Of a stretch of DNA of 64,000 bases, positions 23,259 through 35,229 are shown piece after piece. Below the pieces are notes generated by a model that saw only the letters and a program-made list of their open reading frames with translations, searched no databases and was not told the DNA's origin. Where the stretch lies: the NCBI GenBank assembly GCA_030248225.1, contig JASANE010018314.1, forward strand, positions 1 to 64,000, given 5' to 3'. The stretch comes from Trileptium ribeirensis (lineage: Eukaryota; Nematoda; Enoplea; Enoplida; Thoracostomopsidae). How positions within the stretch are numbered: position 1 is the stretch's first letter; every line of letters begins with the position of its first letter. The translations under genes and the position numbers were made by a program.

Positions 23259-26200
23259 ATGCCATTTACTTGTAATACGTGTAAATTGGAGTTTTCGTCC
23301 AGAGACCATTTGGTGCGGTTCAGCAAAAGTGTGCACGATAAAGTACATTTCAAATGTGATTTTTGTGGTCGAGAATTTAACCGAAAAGGTTCTATAATAT
23401 GACATAGACGATACCACCAGCGATTTCCATCCTCCATGCTACGAACACCTCCTTATGTAACAAAACTATTACCACCAACTAAACCCCAGCACCCTTATAT
23501 TACCAACAACCTAAAACTACAACGTATAAAACAGCAACAATGATACCTGCATCAGCAACTACAGGAGCTGCAGCAACAAGTACAAATGGCAGAGCAACAA
23601 CACCTGGCAGTAGTAGAGCAACAACGTGCTACCGCGAAGAAAGGTCGGTAAACGGGGGTAGAACAAATACAGCACATGAAGCGTGAGCCGATATTAGCAC
23701 TAAATGAACAATTTAAAAAAACTAAATTGAGATTGGCTACCACAATGAATGAAACAGAAACCGTGACCCTAAAAAATAGATAAAGGCAATGAAGGCTATT
23801 TAAAGAGTTATTATTTAGTACCTAAGACTAATTTTAGCGATATGACTACATTTTGTAATAGTAGCCGCGAAGTTTTGTGGAGTTTATTCAACAAAAAGAA
23901 GTACCGTAGCATTAAATTATGGATTAGTGTACAAGTGCAAATGGAAAATTTTAATGTAGATTTCTTGAACGCCTATATGAATATAAAGATATGCACATTA
24001 TTTCCTGGTTCAAATATGGCCAGGAACTGACAAGTATTTTTACTGAACTTGCAAAAAAATTGGATGAGTTTAAAGCTAGAGGGTCAGGATGGATGCTACA
24101 ACAAGTGCACCAAGCTGACGTACATGTCAGCATTTATCACCGCTGCGAGGTTCAAGTTATAAAAAGCTTCCACACTGGCTGAAGAATAAATATGCTGTAC
24201 TGAATATAAAGAGTAAGGACCTGAAATGTTTTACGTGGATTGTTTTAGCTGCACTACACTCTACTAATGCGAATCCTCATAGGGTTAGCAATTATGAAAA
24301 ATTTGAAGCAGAACTGAACATGGATGGTATAGAGTGTCCCGTTAAGATACGAGACATTAGTAAATTTGAAGAGCAAAATAAAATTGCTGTAAATGTGTAT
24401 GACTTTGAAGGTGAGCACATAGGTCCTTTGTTTATTTCAAATACGCAGCGCCAGAAATACATGCATTTATTATTGTACAAAGGTCATTACGGCCTTGTAC
24501 GTAACCTAGACAGACTATTGCATGACCAAAGAAAACATAAAACTAAAAAGTACTTTTGGTTTAAATGCTTGTTAGCATGTTATAGTGAGAAGGTGCGCGA
24601 TGAGCATATGGTGCTGTGTAGAAATGGCATGTGCTCAAACATTGAGATGCCTAAAGACCCAAAATTAAAGTTAAAAAATTTACATAAAATGCAACGCGCA
24701 CCTTATGTAATATATGCAGACTTTGAATATCTGCTAGAAAAACTAAATGGATGTGATCCCAACCCCAATATTTCTGCAACCACAGCATAACAACGTCATA
24801 CTACTTGAGGATATGGTTTGGTTGAAGTGATGGGGTGCTGCAACTAAAAGTTGCAAATAGGTGAGCCCCAGATATACCGTGGCGAAGATGCTGTCAAAAA
24901 ATTTTACATGCTATAACCGAAAAATCTGAAACTTATCAAAATATTCATAAGCAAGCTAAAATTATAATGACCGATAATGATAAAATTCAGCATAAGAATT
25001 CAAAGCGGTGTAATTTGAGTGGTTGTAAATTGGTTCCTACCGATAAAACCAGTGACCATTGCAACATTTGTGGAAAGTATCGCGGCGCTGCACATTTGAA
25101 GTGCAATATAGGATATAAATTAACCCAAGACGTGACAGTATTAGTGTTTCATAATTGAAGCATTACGATGGTCACTTGATTACGCAGGAGCTAGGTAAAG
25201 TGTGCACTGATGTAGGTCTTGAAATTGACTGCACGGCTAAAGGTATGGAAGAGTACTTATGCTTTTCCGTTAAGAGAAAATGTAAGACAGCAGGTATCAG
25301 TATTGTACTAGACCAATCTTTGGACTCTGAAGAGGAGGAGATTGGATGGAACATTAGGTTTACTGATACCATGCAATTCGTAACTACCTCTTTGGAAAAA
25401 ATTAGTGGATAATTCGAAACAGCATGGTGTCTACAGTTTTGCCGAAATTAATCAGTATTATGGTAGTAACATGAACTTGTTACTGCGTAAAGGTGTTTAT
25501 CAATATGAATATATGGATAACTATAAAAAATTCAATGACACGAGCTTACCCCCAAAACCAGAATTTTATTCTAGTTTGACAGTTAATGAAGTAGGTGAAG
25601 AGGATTATGCGCATTCTCACAAACTTTGGGAGCAAATGGGAATTAAAAATTTAGGAGAATATCAATACCTGTACTTGTGTACAGATGTATTATTATTATG
25701 AGATGTTTTTGGAAATTTCGGTATATTTTGTATTATAAATATATGTTAGATCCAGTACATTATATAACATTGCCAAGTTTTGCATGGGATGCTTGTTTGA
25801 AGCTGACGTGTGTTGAGTTAGAATTACTGATGGATCCAGACATGTATACGTTATTTGAAGAAGGTATACGTGGGGGTGTATCAGTAATTCCACACAGATA
25901 ACACTAATAACAAGTACCTACCTGAAACATACAACATAAATTTGGCACCGTTATATATTATGTATTTGGACGCAAATAATTTGTATGGTTGGTCAACGTC
26001 GCAGAACCTGCCTTGCAGTGATTTCAAAGGGTTGATACGAAAAGAAATTGATGCTGGTGACTGGTCTGCTGTTAATACAGACAGCGATACTGGTTATGTG
26101 CTTGAGGTAGACTTGGAGTACCCTGATGAGCTACATGATAGTCATAATGACTTTTAGCTCCTGAGAAACTTCAAGTTACTGACAGTATGTTGTCAGAATA

Positions 26201-27262
26201 TTGCACTGGCATTAAACAGCAACTGGATTAAATGTCTGGTTCAGTTCAGAAGCTTGTTCTCAATTTATGTTAAAAACAAAAATATAAATTACATATTAGG
26301 AATTTACAACTTTATTTAAAGTTGGGAATGGAGCTTCAACATGTCTATAGAGTGATTTCATTTACTCAGAACAATTGGATGGAACCATACATTAGGTTTA
26401 ATACTAATATGCGTAAGAATGCAAAAAGTGATTTTGAAAAGGATTTATATAAATTATTAAACAATGCAGTTTTTGGTAAAACGATGAAAAATGTACACGC
26501 CTATATTGATGTGAAATTAGTTACATGTGAACAAAAATAAAAAATTAGTAGCCAGCCCACGCTACGATAGGTGTAGTATTTTCAATGAAAATTTGATAGC
26601 CGTTAAAATGAATAGGCGAACAATAAATTTGTGTTAATCAATTTATGTGGGCTTTTCTGTTCTTGATCTTTCTAAAACATTAATGTATGATTTCCATTAT
26701 AATTACATGAAAACTAAATTTAATTGTAAATTATTGTTTACTGATACTGATTCGTTATGTTATATTGTGTGTACTGATGATATATATAAAGATATGATAG
26801 TAGACCAAGATCTCTTTGATATGAGTGATTATCCTGCAGATCATCCTTCATTTTCTACCCTAAACAAAAAAATTTTGGTTAAAATGAAGGATGAAACTGC
26901 AGGCGCGCCTATTGAAGAGTTTGTTGGTTTACGCTCGATAATGTATAGTATTAAATGTAATGGTATTGAAAAAAGCGGGCTAAGGGGGTTAAAAAGTTAA
27001 AAATAGTTATAGTTAAAAATAAGTTAAGACATCAAAATTATAAAAATGTTTTATTCCAGAACATTAAAACTAGGTATAGCATGAATATGATTACGTCAAA
27101 TAAACATATTTTTCAAACAATTAAACAAAATAAAAGAAGTTTAAGTGCTTTTGATTATAAGAGGTTTATTAATAATGATAGTATTTGCAGTTATGCATAA
27201 GGAAATTATAATATATTTGATGGTAAATTTTTGTCATTGTTGAATGATATGAAAAACACACA
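23259..27262 (+). pseudogene. Element B: protein-primed DNA polymerase B with zinc-finger N-terminus (decayed)
   Basis: The DNA-copying enzyme of a Polinton/Maverick-type element, spread over several frames. In order: two C2H2 fingers from the ATG at 23259 (the first has lost a His ligand, reading DHLVRF, and a TGA interrupts the second); a Gln-rich linker (23540-23640); the region shared with element A; exonuclease motif I YADFE at about 24715-24726; HCNICGKYRGAAH zinc site (25057-25095); exo II-like FHN...YDGHL around 25146-25177; polymerase motif A LDANNLYGW (about 25967-25993); motif B NNAVFGKTMKN (about 26460-26492); motif C FTDTDS (about 26737-26754); and a C-terminal block near 27140-27200. 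Catalytic residues survive, but many stops and frameshifts make it non-functional. Confidence 0.9.
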
Positions 27263-27269
27263 AAGGTGC

Positions 27270-30200
27270 CATTATTGCCGATTCACGGAATAATGCGCCC
27301 ATCTACTCGAAAATTTTGTTACATACGACATGTCGTATGTAACGAGTGTTACATACGACATGTCGTGCGTAACCAGTGTCACATACGACATGTCGTATGT
27401 AACAGTGGTATATTGAAATATACGAAATGAGCCTAATACTGGCAGTATATTTGGGTCTGTTATAGAGATATGTACGATCGTTTTGGCGTACTTCTGGTCC
27501 AACGGTTCATTTAAAAAAACTCGTATGATAACGGTGCCCGCCTCCAGTTTGATAGTGATGCCCCTTCAGATTGATATTGGTGCCCTCTCCAGTTTTACAT
27601 TGGTGTCCCCCTAATTTGATAGTGGTGACCCCCTCTAGTTTGATATTGGTATCCCCTCCAGTTTGATATTGCTGCCCCCACAGTTTGAATTGGTGTCCCC
27701 ATCCGGTTTAATATTGGTGCCTCCTCCAGTTTGATATTAGTGATACTTCCAGTTTGATATTGGTGCCCCTTCAGTTTGATATCGGTGCCCCCCTCCAGTT
27801 TTATAGTGGTACCCTCCTCTAATTTGATATTGGTGCCCCCTCCAGTTTGATATTGGTGTCCCCTAAAGTTTGATATTCGTGCCCCATCCAGTTTGATAGT
27901 GGTGCTCCCAGTTTGTTATTGGCGCCCCCTCCCAGTTTGATATTGGTGGCCCAATCCAGTTTGATATTAGTGCTCCTTCCAGTTTGATATTGGTGCCCCT
28001 CTAGTTTGATATTGGTGCCCTCATCCAGTTTGAGTTTGGTGTCCGTCCACTCCAGTTTGATATTGGTTCCCCACCAGTTTTGTATTGGTGTCCCTCAAGT
28101 GTGATATTGGTGCCCCTCCAGTTTGATATTGGTGCCCCCTCCAGTTTGGTACTGATCTCACGACCATATCTCACGATACAGACATCGTATCGAATCAAAA
28201 TCAGCTGATCAAAATCTGAAACTTTACTAGTAACGATTTTCTTGTAGGGCTACTCCATGGCCCGAAAATTATTCATCGACCCTTTGACAGAAATAGCGAT
28301 TTTTCAAACTTCGGCATGTTCTTGAGTGTTTTGCATTACGATGCGTGCCTATTTAGGTTATCAAGTACGCTGGATAGCATGGTTTTGCTAAGAGTCCTAC
28401 TTTATTTTGTTATATTTTTTCGGGGTTTCAAGGGTTTTAAGGTCGGCGAAACCGATTTTCGAAATACAGTGCTTTCACGTGTTTGTTTATGTGTGGCGTA
28501 CATGGTATTAAGAATTGTTTAGATATAGATTTTTCTGGTCGCCGAACACATTATATAGGGTATAGCACAAATATTTCATGTTTTTGAAACGTTTTATTGG
28601 CTTTAGGTTCCTTGAAGCCGATTTCCAGAATATTGTCGGTCTTCAGTACGTTGACACATGTCATCAAAAATATTCTATGTATAGAATTTTTTCGGTATGC
28701 TGAATATATATAATGGTTTGGTTATATAAAAGCCAGCACGAACATTTGATGCATTTTCGAAGGTTTTTAATGAGTTTAGGTTCAAAGAATATAATTTTGC
28801 GGATATAGTCTATCTTCAGTAGTTAGGTTATGTATAGCGTTGGGCACCAAGAATGGTCTATATATAGGTTTTGGTACGGGGCATACTATAGTTTGGTCAT
28901 CTAGAAAGCAGCACAAATACTTGATGCTTTGTCAACTGTTTTTTCTGGGTTTAGGTGCGACGAGTTCTTAGGGTTTTCAAAGGATTCAGCTTTTCCAGAG
29001 GCTTTGGGTTGGTATATCCATCAAACACAGCCTGTTACCGGTGTTTAGACGAAATAATGACATAAAAATGAAACCACTCTCGATCCGCGTCGTCCCCGCA
29101 TGCGAGATACTAGTTTATTCTGTATTTGAAAATGTCTCTTTAATCTTCGTCAAGTGGCAGCAATAATGGATTGGAAAATTAGTAAGCGGTAGGATATTCT
29201 AGTTAGATCTTCTAGCTGCCATATTCTTGCAAAACAATCCGCGTAGGGCGGCCACGAAAATATTTTTGAAAAGGATTTAATTATGTATGATTTTTACTAC
29301 ATAGCTTCATTCTACCCTCTTATATGCCTCATTTGCATTAAAAACTGGTTTTATATGGGCTGTTTCAGACTGGGCGTTGCCCGAATATATACGACACGAA
29401 AAATTGTTTTAATTCGAGCATATGGCGAATTATTTTACGTGGTTTCTATGTACATTTCATTCCGAAAATGGTCGAAATTTGTTATACTTTCACTACATGG
29501 TTTTATTGTATTTTCTGGATGAGTTTGGGAACAACCAGCATTTCGACAACATACGAACTGCCCGAACCAAAACGACATTTAATACTTCTTTTGTTTTGAC
29601 TATATTCGTGGAGTATCTTGTAGTGCTGCGTCAGTAATTTCTGTTTTTTTTTTGCCAAATTTTAGCATTTTTGTATTTAAATTGTACTTCTGCAGCGTCA
29701 ATACAAACTATACACGTTTATTTGTCAATTAACACTATAAGGCTAGGGTCGCAGCACGTTATTCGAGAAGAAGGCGACTCAAAATGTGGGCGTAAGGAAA
29801 ATATTCTATGGACGGGGCATATTCCTCTTGCTTCCCCACTGTTATAACCACATGATTGGGCACCCGCAAACAAAACGCACGTTGTCAATATTTTGAAAAT
29901 TTTAATTTTTGGATATTTTTAAACTTTGGTTTGCAAAAAACGAAAGTCCAAAAACCGTTGAACTCACGAAAATGCGTAAGACAAATTTGCAGCTCTTGAT
30001 TTGTTTTTGATTCGTCTGCCGTGGATTGAGAAATGTACCAAAATATTTTTGATCGGGGAAATCGAAATTTTAAAACAAATCGTTAGCGGATTCGCTTTTC
30101 CGAAGTGCACTAAATTGAAGTTTCCAATCATCAGAATCCTCTTTTCAAAGTTGAGTTATTCAATGATAATGTACTTGTCATATTTTCTTAAGGTAGATTT

Positions 30201-31973
30201 ACCGCTGGTATGTCTCGCTACATTTCTATTATATTTTGGCTTTCCTCTCAAAATTTTTACACACTTCTCTCTAAATTTTATATATATTTGTATATAAATT
30301 ACTACAAAACGGGCACACGATATTGGTATTCAAAAGCCATATCATTTCAACCTTCATAAATATTTGCACATCTGCGAACGCTAATTTTATTTAAATCTCT
30401 TTGTGCAAATTCCAGTTCATTTGATTTCACTTCATTAAGTGTATTTATTTCACTACACAGACATCTTTTGCAATCTAATTCTCTCGTATATATAATAATT
30501 GCTGCACATATGAGTGAATATTGCATTTATTGCAGCGGCAGTTGTACAACTAAATACAAAATGACACGCTCTTTTCGATTAATTGCTTTTCGCTTATTTA
30601 TGTGGCGCTGACTCTGCGGAAAACTACTCTCATGTCGCTAATCGAACTTGGTCTGCCTATATTTTGAAATTTTGGATCTTGACACGCTGCAAATATTTGC
30701 CTTACCCTACTGCCAATATTAAGACTGATAGATCAGCTTTGGATTATTTGAAACATTAATAAAACTGACTATTCAAATTGATACGTGAAATAAATGTTTG
30801 AATAAATGTCGCCACTCAGTGCGCTATAAATTGTGAAATTTTTCTTTTTTGTCTGTCGCAGCCATTCATAACTTTTTTCGGATGGACCGTTTCAACAATT
30901 TTTTAGCAAACGTGACCATATTTTGCCTGTACTTGAAAGCGAACAGCTTCGATACCGTCTACTGGAGCAAAATTGCAAAAAATACACGGTCAAAACTGGA
31001 CGGGGGCACCAATATCGAACTGGAGGGGGCTCTAATATCAAACTGGAGGGGGACAACAATATCAAACTGGAGGGGGCAACAATATTAAACTGGAGGGTCG
31101 CACCAATACTTCAAACTGGAGCTCGGCATCAATATCAAACTGGAGGCGAGCACCAACATCAGAACTGGAGGGGGCACTATATCAAACTGGAGGGGGACGC
31201 CATATCAAGCTGGAGGTGGGCACCAATATCAAACAGGAGGGGCACAACAATATCAAACAAACGGGGCACCAATATCAAACTGGAGGGTAGCACCAATATC
31301 AAACTGGCGGCACCATGTCCTAGCGGGGCATCAATATCAAACTGGAGGCGAGCACCAACATCAACTGGAGGGCGCACCAATATCAAACTGGCGGGCACCA
31401 ATATCAAACTGGAGGGGGATACCAATATCAAACTGTAGGGGGGCACCACTGTCAAGCTGGAGTGGGCACTACTATCAAACTTTAGGGGGCACCACTATCA
31501 TACTGAAGGAACGACCAATATCAAACGTGGAGGGAGGCACTAATATCAAACTGGAAGCGCACCGACCAATATCAAATGGGCGGTGCACCACTATCAAACT
31601 GAGGAGACACCAATATCTGACTGGAGGGGCCACCAACATCAACTGGAGGGGGACACCATATCAAGCTGGAGGGACACCAATATCAAACTGGAAGGGGCGC
31701 ACATATATCAAACTGGACGGGTGCACCATATCAACTGAGCAGAGTTTTGCAGTCTCTATGTACCCCCGCCAACGACCAATCCAAACAGACCGAAAGCCGC
31801 CAGTGTTAGCCATACGACATGTCGTATGTAGCCCTGAGCTACATACGACATATCGTATGTAACATTGGATACGTACGACATGAGGTATGTAACACTGGTT
31901 ACATACGACTTGTCGTATGTAACAAAAAATTTCGAGTGGATTAGCGCATTATTATGTGAATCAGCAATTACTA
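27270..31973. mobile_element. Foldback-type transposon with satellite-built inverted termini, nested in element B
   Basis: The left end (ATTATTGCCGATTCAC, TAATGCGC, CTACTCGAAA) is an inverted match of the right end (TTTCGAGTGGATTAGCGCATT, GTGAATCAGCAATTAC). Inside each end come several copies of the perfect palindrome ACATACGACATGTCGTATGT, then a long 20-22-bp satellite (CCTCCAGTTTGATATTGGTG) at 27540-28170 on the left and inverted at 30990-31740 on the right. The middle, 28170-30990, has no recognisable gene. This is the architecture of foldback (FB/Galileo-like) elements. It lies between the polymerase end and the integrase remnant. Bounds are good to a few bases; no clean target duplication was found. 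Confidence 0.8.
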
Positions 31974-32179
31974 AAATGCGTTGCACAAAAAATAAAGTGT
32001 GCTGAAAAGTACACACCGGTGCAATTGCTAATATACGTTGCATAAAAAATAAAATGTGTGTATTTATATTATATGTGCATTTAATTGTATTTGTCTGTAA
32101 TCATGTGAAAGGTTTGAAACACTAAACTAAGACAAAGTAAATTTTGATATGCTCAAACCTTTTGCATGCAGTTAATAAT
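31974..32179. other. Short AT-rich remnant between foldback element and integrase
   Basis: Contains two tandem versions of GCGTTGCACAAAAAATAAA / ACGTTGCATAAAAAATAAA. No gene. Confidence 0.4.
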
Positions 32180-32601
32180 TATTTCAAAAGCAGAAGTGTT
32201 AATTCTTACACAACAAAATACAGAGAGACAAAGGCAAGTATTGCAGACAGATTCATTAGAACACTTAAAGGAAAATATATAAATTCTTAACTGCAAAGAA
32301 TAGTAAAAGGTATATAGACGTCTTGCAAGATATAGTCAAATATTATAATAAAACTGAAAATATATATGGTTTTAAACCCATGGAGGTATCTGAAGATAAT
32401 GAAGATGAGATAAGAAAAAAACTTTTTCCGTCTAGAGATATTCAGGTTGCTTATAAATTTCAAACTGGAGACATTGTGCGAATAAGTAAAGATAGGGTAC
32501 CGTTTGAACGAGGTTTTCACCAGCTTTTGTCATTAGAAGTATTCACAATCAGTGGACAATTTTCATTTGATCCACCAGTTTGCGAACTAGTAGATACATA
32601 A
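32180..32601 (+). pseudogene. Element B: retrovirus-like integrase, C-terminal part only
   Basis: A Polinton-type integrase remnant. KASIADRFIRTLK (about 32235-32275) matches the region around the last acidic residue of the DDE core, here Asp where Glu is usual. RYIDVLQDIVKYYNKT (32311-32357) and a C-terminal SH3-like part (YKFQTGDIVRISK, about 32452-32490) follow up to the stop at 32601. Frameshifts occur before 32300. The zinc-binding N-terminus and first two catalytic Asp are absent; the foldback element occupies that place, so the insertion probably came with a deletion. Integrases of this class insert the element DNA into host chromosomes. Confidence 0.82.
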
Positions 32602-32614
32602 ACGAGACCTTAGA

Positions 32615-33035
32615 CCTGTATAACAATAAATGTAGCCATAAGATTACGGTATGATAATTATAGGACTATGAATGTAGCCATAGAACTGCGGAACGTAGTC
32701 ACAGGACTATGGTAGGCGTAGTTATAGAATTACCAGACATAGTGATAAATTATGTAATGCGTAGTCATAACAATGTAACGTGTACTGATAGGACTATGAA
32801 ATGTAGTCGGAGGAGTACGGTATGCGTAGTCATAGGACCACAGAACATAGCCACAGAACTACGGTAAGTGTACTCATAGAATTACAGAATCTAATCATTG
32901 AACGTTGTAGTCTGCAATCTTGCGTAGTCATAGGACTATGGTATATGTAGTGACAGGACTACAGAACGTAGTCATAGAACTGTGTAGTCATAACTATGTA
33001 ATGTGTAGATATATGATTACGGTATGTGCAGTCAT
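32615..33035. repeat. Degenerate GTAGTCATAGGACTATGG repeat
   Basis: About 15 loose copies of a 25-30-bp unit with core TAGTCATAGGACTA, including TAGCCATAG and TAGTCACAG variants. It lies between integrase and ATPase in element B, non-coding, and could have displaced a gene (no adenain-like protease was recognised anywhere in this element). Confidence 0.7.
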
Positions 33036-33060
33036 GTCCAGTCCTAAAACTAACAAAGTT

Positions 33061-33236
33061 AATTATATGCTGAAAAGGCATGTGGACAGTAAAAATGAAA
33101 TAAACATAACTTACATATGTGACAAATGTCAATATAATTTTTTATCTTGTCAAAATTTGCACGGACACAAAAAACATGTTCATCCGGTGAAAGTACAAAA
33201 AGCGAACATGCACAAAATAAAAATGTTTTACCCTTA
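33061..33236 (+). pseudogene. Element B: single C2H2 zinc-finger fragment
   Basis: The frame ending at 33236 contains CDKCQYNFLSCQNLHGHKKH, a C2H2 finger with all four ligands. The upstream part of the frame runs into the repeat block. Similar to the fingers at the polymerase N-terminus. Either a small zinc-finger gene of the element or a fragment of a larger one. Confidence 0.4.
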
Positions 33237-33830
33237 GAATTACCATTCAGATGTGTTGTCAGCGGACGTAAGACAAAGTGGATTGGAAAACTGTTAAAGT
33301 TTCCAATGTTTGATAAACCCGTTGATAAAATATTGTTTTGTTACAGCATTTTTTAAAATATATACGCTAAATTATTAAATCAAATTCCCAACTTGGAGCT
33401 TCATGAAGGTATTCCCGATACACTTCCTCAAAATATTACACGACATAACATTTGCGTGCTTAATAATTTAATGTTAGAAGCAGCAAATGACAAAAAGTTA
33501 GCAGCAGCTTCTTCACGCATGAAGCACAACAAACTCAGTACAATATTTGTAACGCAAAACTTATACCACGAAGGTAAATACAAGAGAACAATTATAAGAA
33601 ATGCACAATATATGGTTATTTTTCCAATCTTGAGAGATAAGTCTATGATTTGTACATTTGGAAGACAGATGTGGCCATGGAAAAGCAATTTTCTACCTAG
33701 TGCTTTTAAACAAGCCACAACTAATCCCTATTAATACTTATTCTTAGATCTCAAACCAAATACAGAAAACATTTTAAGAGTTAAAGAGTGTATATCTCTA
33801 GACGATCAGTGTATGTTTGTATATGCTTAA
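33213..33830 (+). pseudogene. Element B: FtsK/HerA-type genome-packaging ATPase (degenerate)
   Basis: One frame from about 33213 to the TAA at 33828, broken by stops at 33354 and near 33732 but with no frameshift. The start PFRCVVSG...WIGKLLKF fits the P-loop strand and helix, yet the loop itself is shortened to SGRKTKW, so the GxxxxGKT Walker A is lost. The Walker B strand reads ICVLNNLMLE, with Asn where Asp-Asp is expected. Downstream blocks (KLSTIFVTQNLYHEGK, RNAQYMVIFP, MWPWKSNFLPSAFKQAT) match Polinton ATPases, which pump DNA into capsids. Start codon not determined. Confidence 0.82.
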
Positions 33831-33859
33831 AAGGTCTATTTGTACACGATTAAAAAATT

Positions 33860-34123
33860 ATGTCTAAACATATAGAAAAACATATTGATACATTGCAGTT
33901 TTTGAAGAATTGTCCTTCGAAAATTGTTACAGCTGTAATTATCAATGCTGCAGCTTCACTAATTTATGCTTTCAGTGAAATTTCATACAATACATAAAAG
34001 AAAACTAAAATTCTTAAAAGCATTGCAAATAAAAATATTTGCATTTCAAAGAATCGTAAATTACTAACACCACAAATAGTAAAGTATTTAATTGGTTATT
34101 TTGATAAATACAATGGCTCGTAA
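33860..34123 (+). pseudogene. Element B: small protein, probable Polinton-conserved
   Basis: ATG at 33860, 88 codons in one frame with a single stop at 33995-33997. The N-terminal half (DTLQFLKNCPSKIVTAVI...LIYAFSEIS) resembles a small helical protein commonly found between ATPase and capsid genes in Polintons, with a basic tail. Function unknown; assigned from general resemblance and position. Confidence 0.45.
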
Positions 34124-34517
34124 AATGGCTGTTGTTCCAGCAAATTGATTGGCACATACTATGAAGAGGAATGTGGTTTAAGAAAAGCCGACAGTGAATG
34201 AAATTGAGATTTTTAATGAACGAAAAACAGATACTTATATTGTGGATTTATTTCCAAAAAATTTATGTAAGAAAGCTAAATTAATGGTTGAACATATTAA
34301 AAATATTTAATTAGATGATAATAACCGTGTTGTTTATACGAAAAAGGAAAAGGGTTCAAATATTTTTGATTTAGTTAAATATTTTACTTCTGATGTAAAC
34401 TTGTCACCACCAAGACCCTTAGATTCAAAAGAATTTGAAAAACTTTTAGGCAATGTGCCTAACGCTGCATTTGGTAGAGGAAGAACACAAGTTGCAAAAT
34501 TGAAAAAGTTATATTAG
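34113..34517 (+). pseudogene. Element B: small protein with GSNIFDLV block, probable Polinton-conserved
   Basis: Starts at ATG 34113, overlapping the end of the preceding gene by 11 bases, and stays in one frame to the TAG at 34515 with three internal stops. Recognisable blocks are DLFPKNLCKKAKLMVEHIKN, KGSNIFDLVKYF and EFEKLLGNVPN, the pattern of a small structural-region protein seen in many invertebrate Polintons. Function not known. Confidence 0.45.
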
Positions 34518-34593
34518 CAACCGTGGTAAATTTGATATTTGAAGAACTATATGTGATGCATTAAAAATTTGACATTTTAATTTGATAAAAACA

Positions 34594-35149
34594 ATGGAGT
34601 ATACAAAGTTTCGTGTTAGCACAACAGGCACACCTGTGGTTTTGTTTATATCAGGGTGGAGCGTGTATCGCAATTTCGATATTTGCAAATTTTATATTAA
34701 TGGTATTTTGTACAATTGTGTTGAACAATGGTACCAAAGTGAAAAAGCAAGGTATTTTGAAGATTTTGAAAGTTATGAGGTGATAATGAGAACATATAAA
34801 CCAAGCATGCAGAAAATGATTGGGAAAAATATTAATAGGTTTAATGATGGTAAGTGGCAAGAGGTAGCTGCTGAAATAATGAAGATTGGTTTACTAGCAA
34901 AATTTAGACAAAATGAAACAGTCCGAGAGCAATCTATGAACACGGCGATGCAATTATTGCTTAAGCTAGTGAATGGGATAATTATTGGGGAATAGGTCTT
35001 ACCTTGTTTGATGAGAAGGTATATGACATGGAAAAATGGTTTGGACAACACATATTAAGTGCTCCGTGGATGCAAATACGCGACTTTGAAGAAGAAACCA
35101 ACAGTCCTTTCAAATACTCGTGGATTAGGGCTACCGGCGATACCACGTA
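34594..35149 (+). pseudogene. Element B: NADAR (YbiA/DUF1768) domain protein
   Basis: ATG at 34594. The NADAR signature is visible in order: FYINGILYNCVEQWYQSEKA (ligand-site helix with E and KA), YFEDFESYEVIMRTYKP, GKNINRFNDGKWQEV, IMKIGLLAKFRQN. After a single frameshift near 34960, WDNYWGIGL and WFGQHILSAPWMQIR follow. Length of about 180 residues fits the family. Known members are N-glycosidases acting on ADP-ribosylated or riboflavin-pathway substrates; some reverse nucleic-acid ADP-ribosylation. In a virus-like element it might counter host ADP-ribosylation (inference). Flanked tightly by small structural-region genes and the TBP-like gene. Confidence 0.85.
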
Positions 35150-35193
35150 AAAACAAAACGCTGGATGAGGGTACCGCAAGGTCCAGTGTAAAC
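35124..35193 (+). repeat. 70-bp conserved repeat S, copy 1 (end of NADAR gene and 3' flank)
   Basis: About 67 of 70 bases match 38842-38911. It covers the last codons of the NADAR gene, its TAA, and 44 bases after. The 3' part can fold as a hairpin: CTGG pairs CCAG, an 8-base bulge follows, then ACC-GCAA-GGT closes a GNRA tetraloop. Function unknown; candidates are a structured RNA or 3'-end element. Confidence 0.75.
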
Positions 35194-35229
35194 CCTTATA
35201 AGGAAAACTAAACTTATAAATGTGTTGAA

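Noticed and set aside
33061..33236. Adenain-type protease
   Set aside because: The Cys/His pattern is a C2H2 finger; no His-Asp/Glu-Cys protease triad context was seen in element B.
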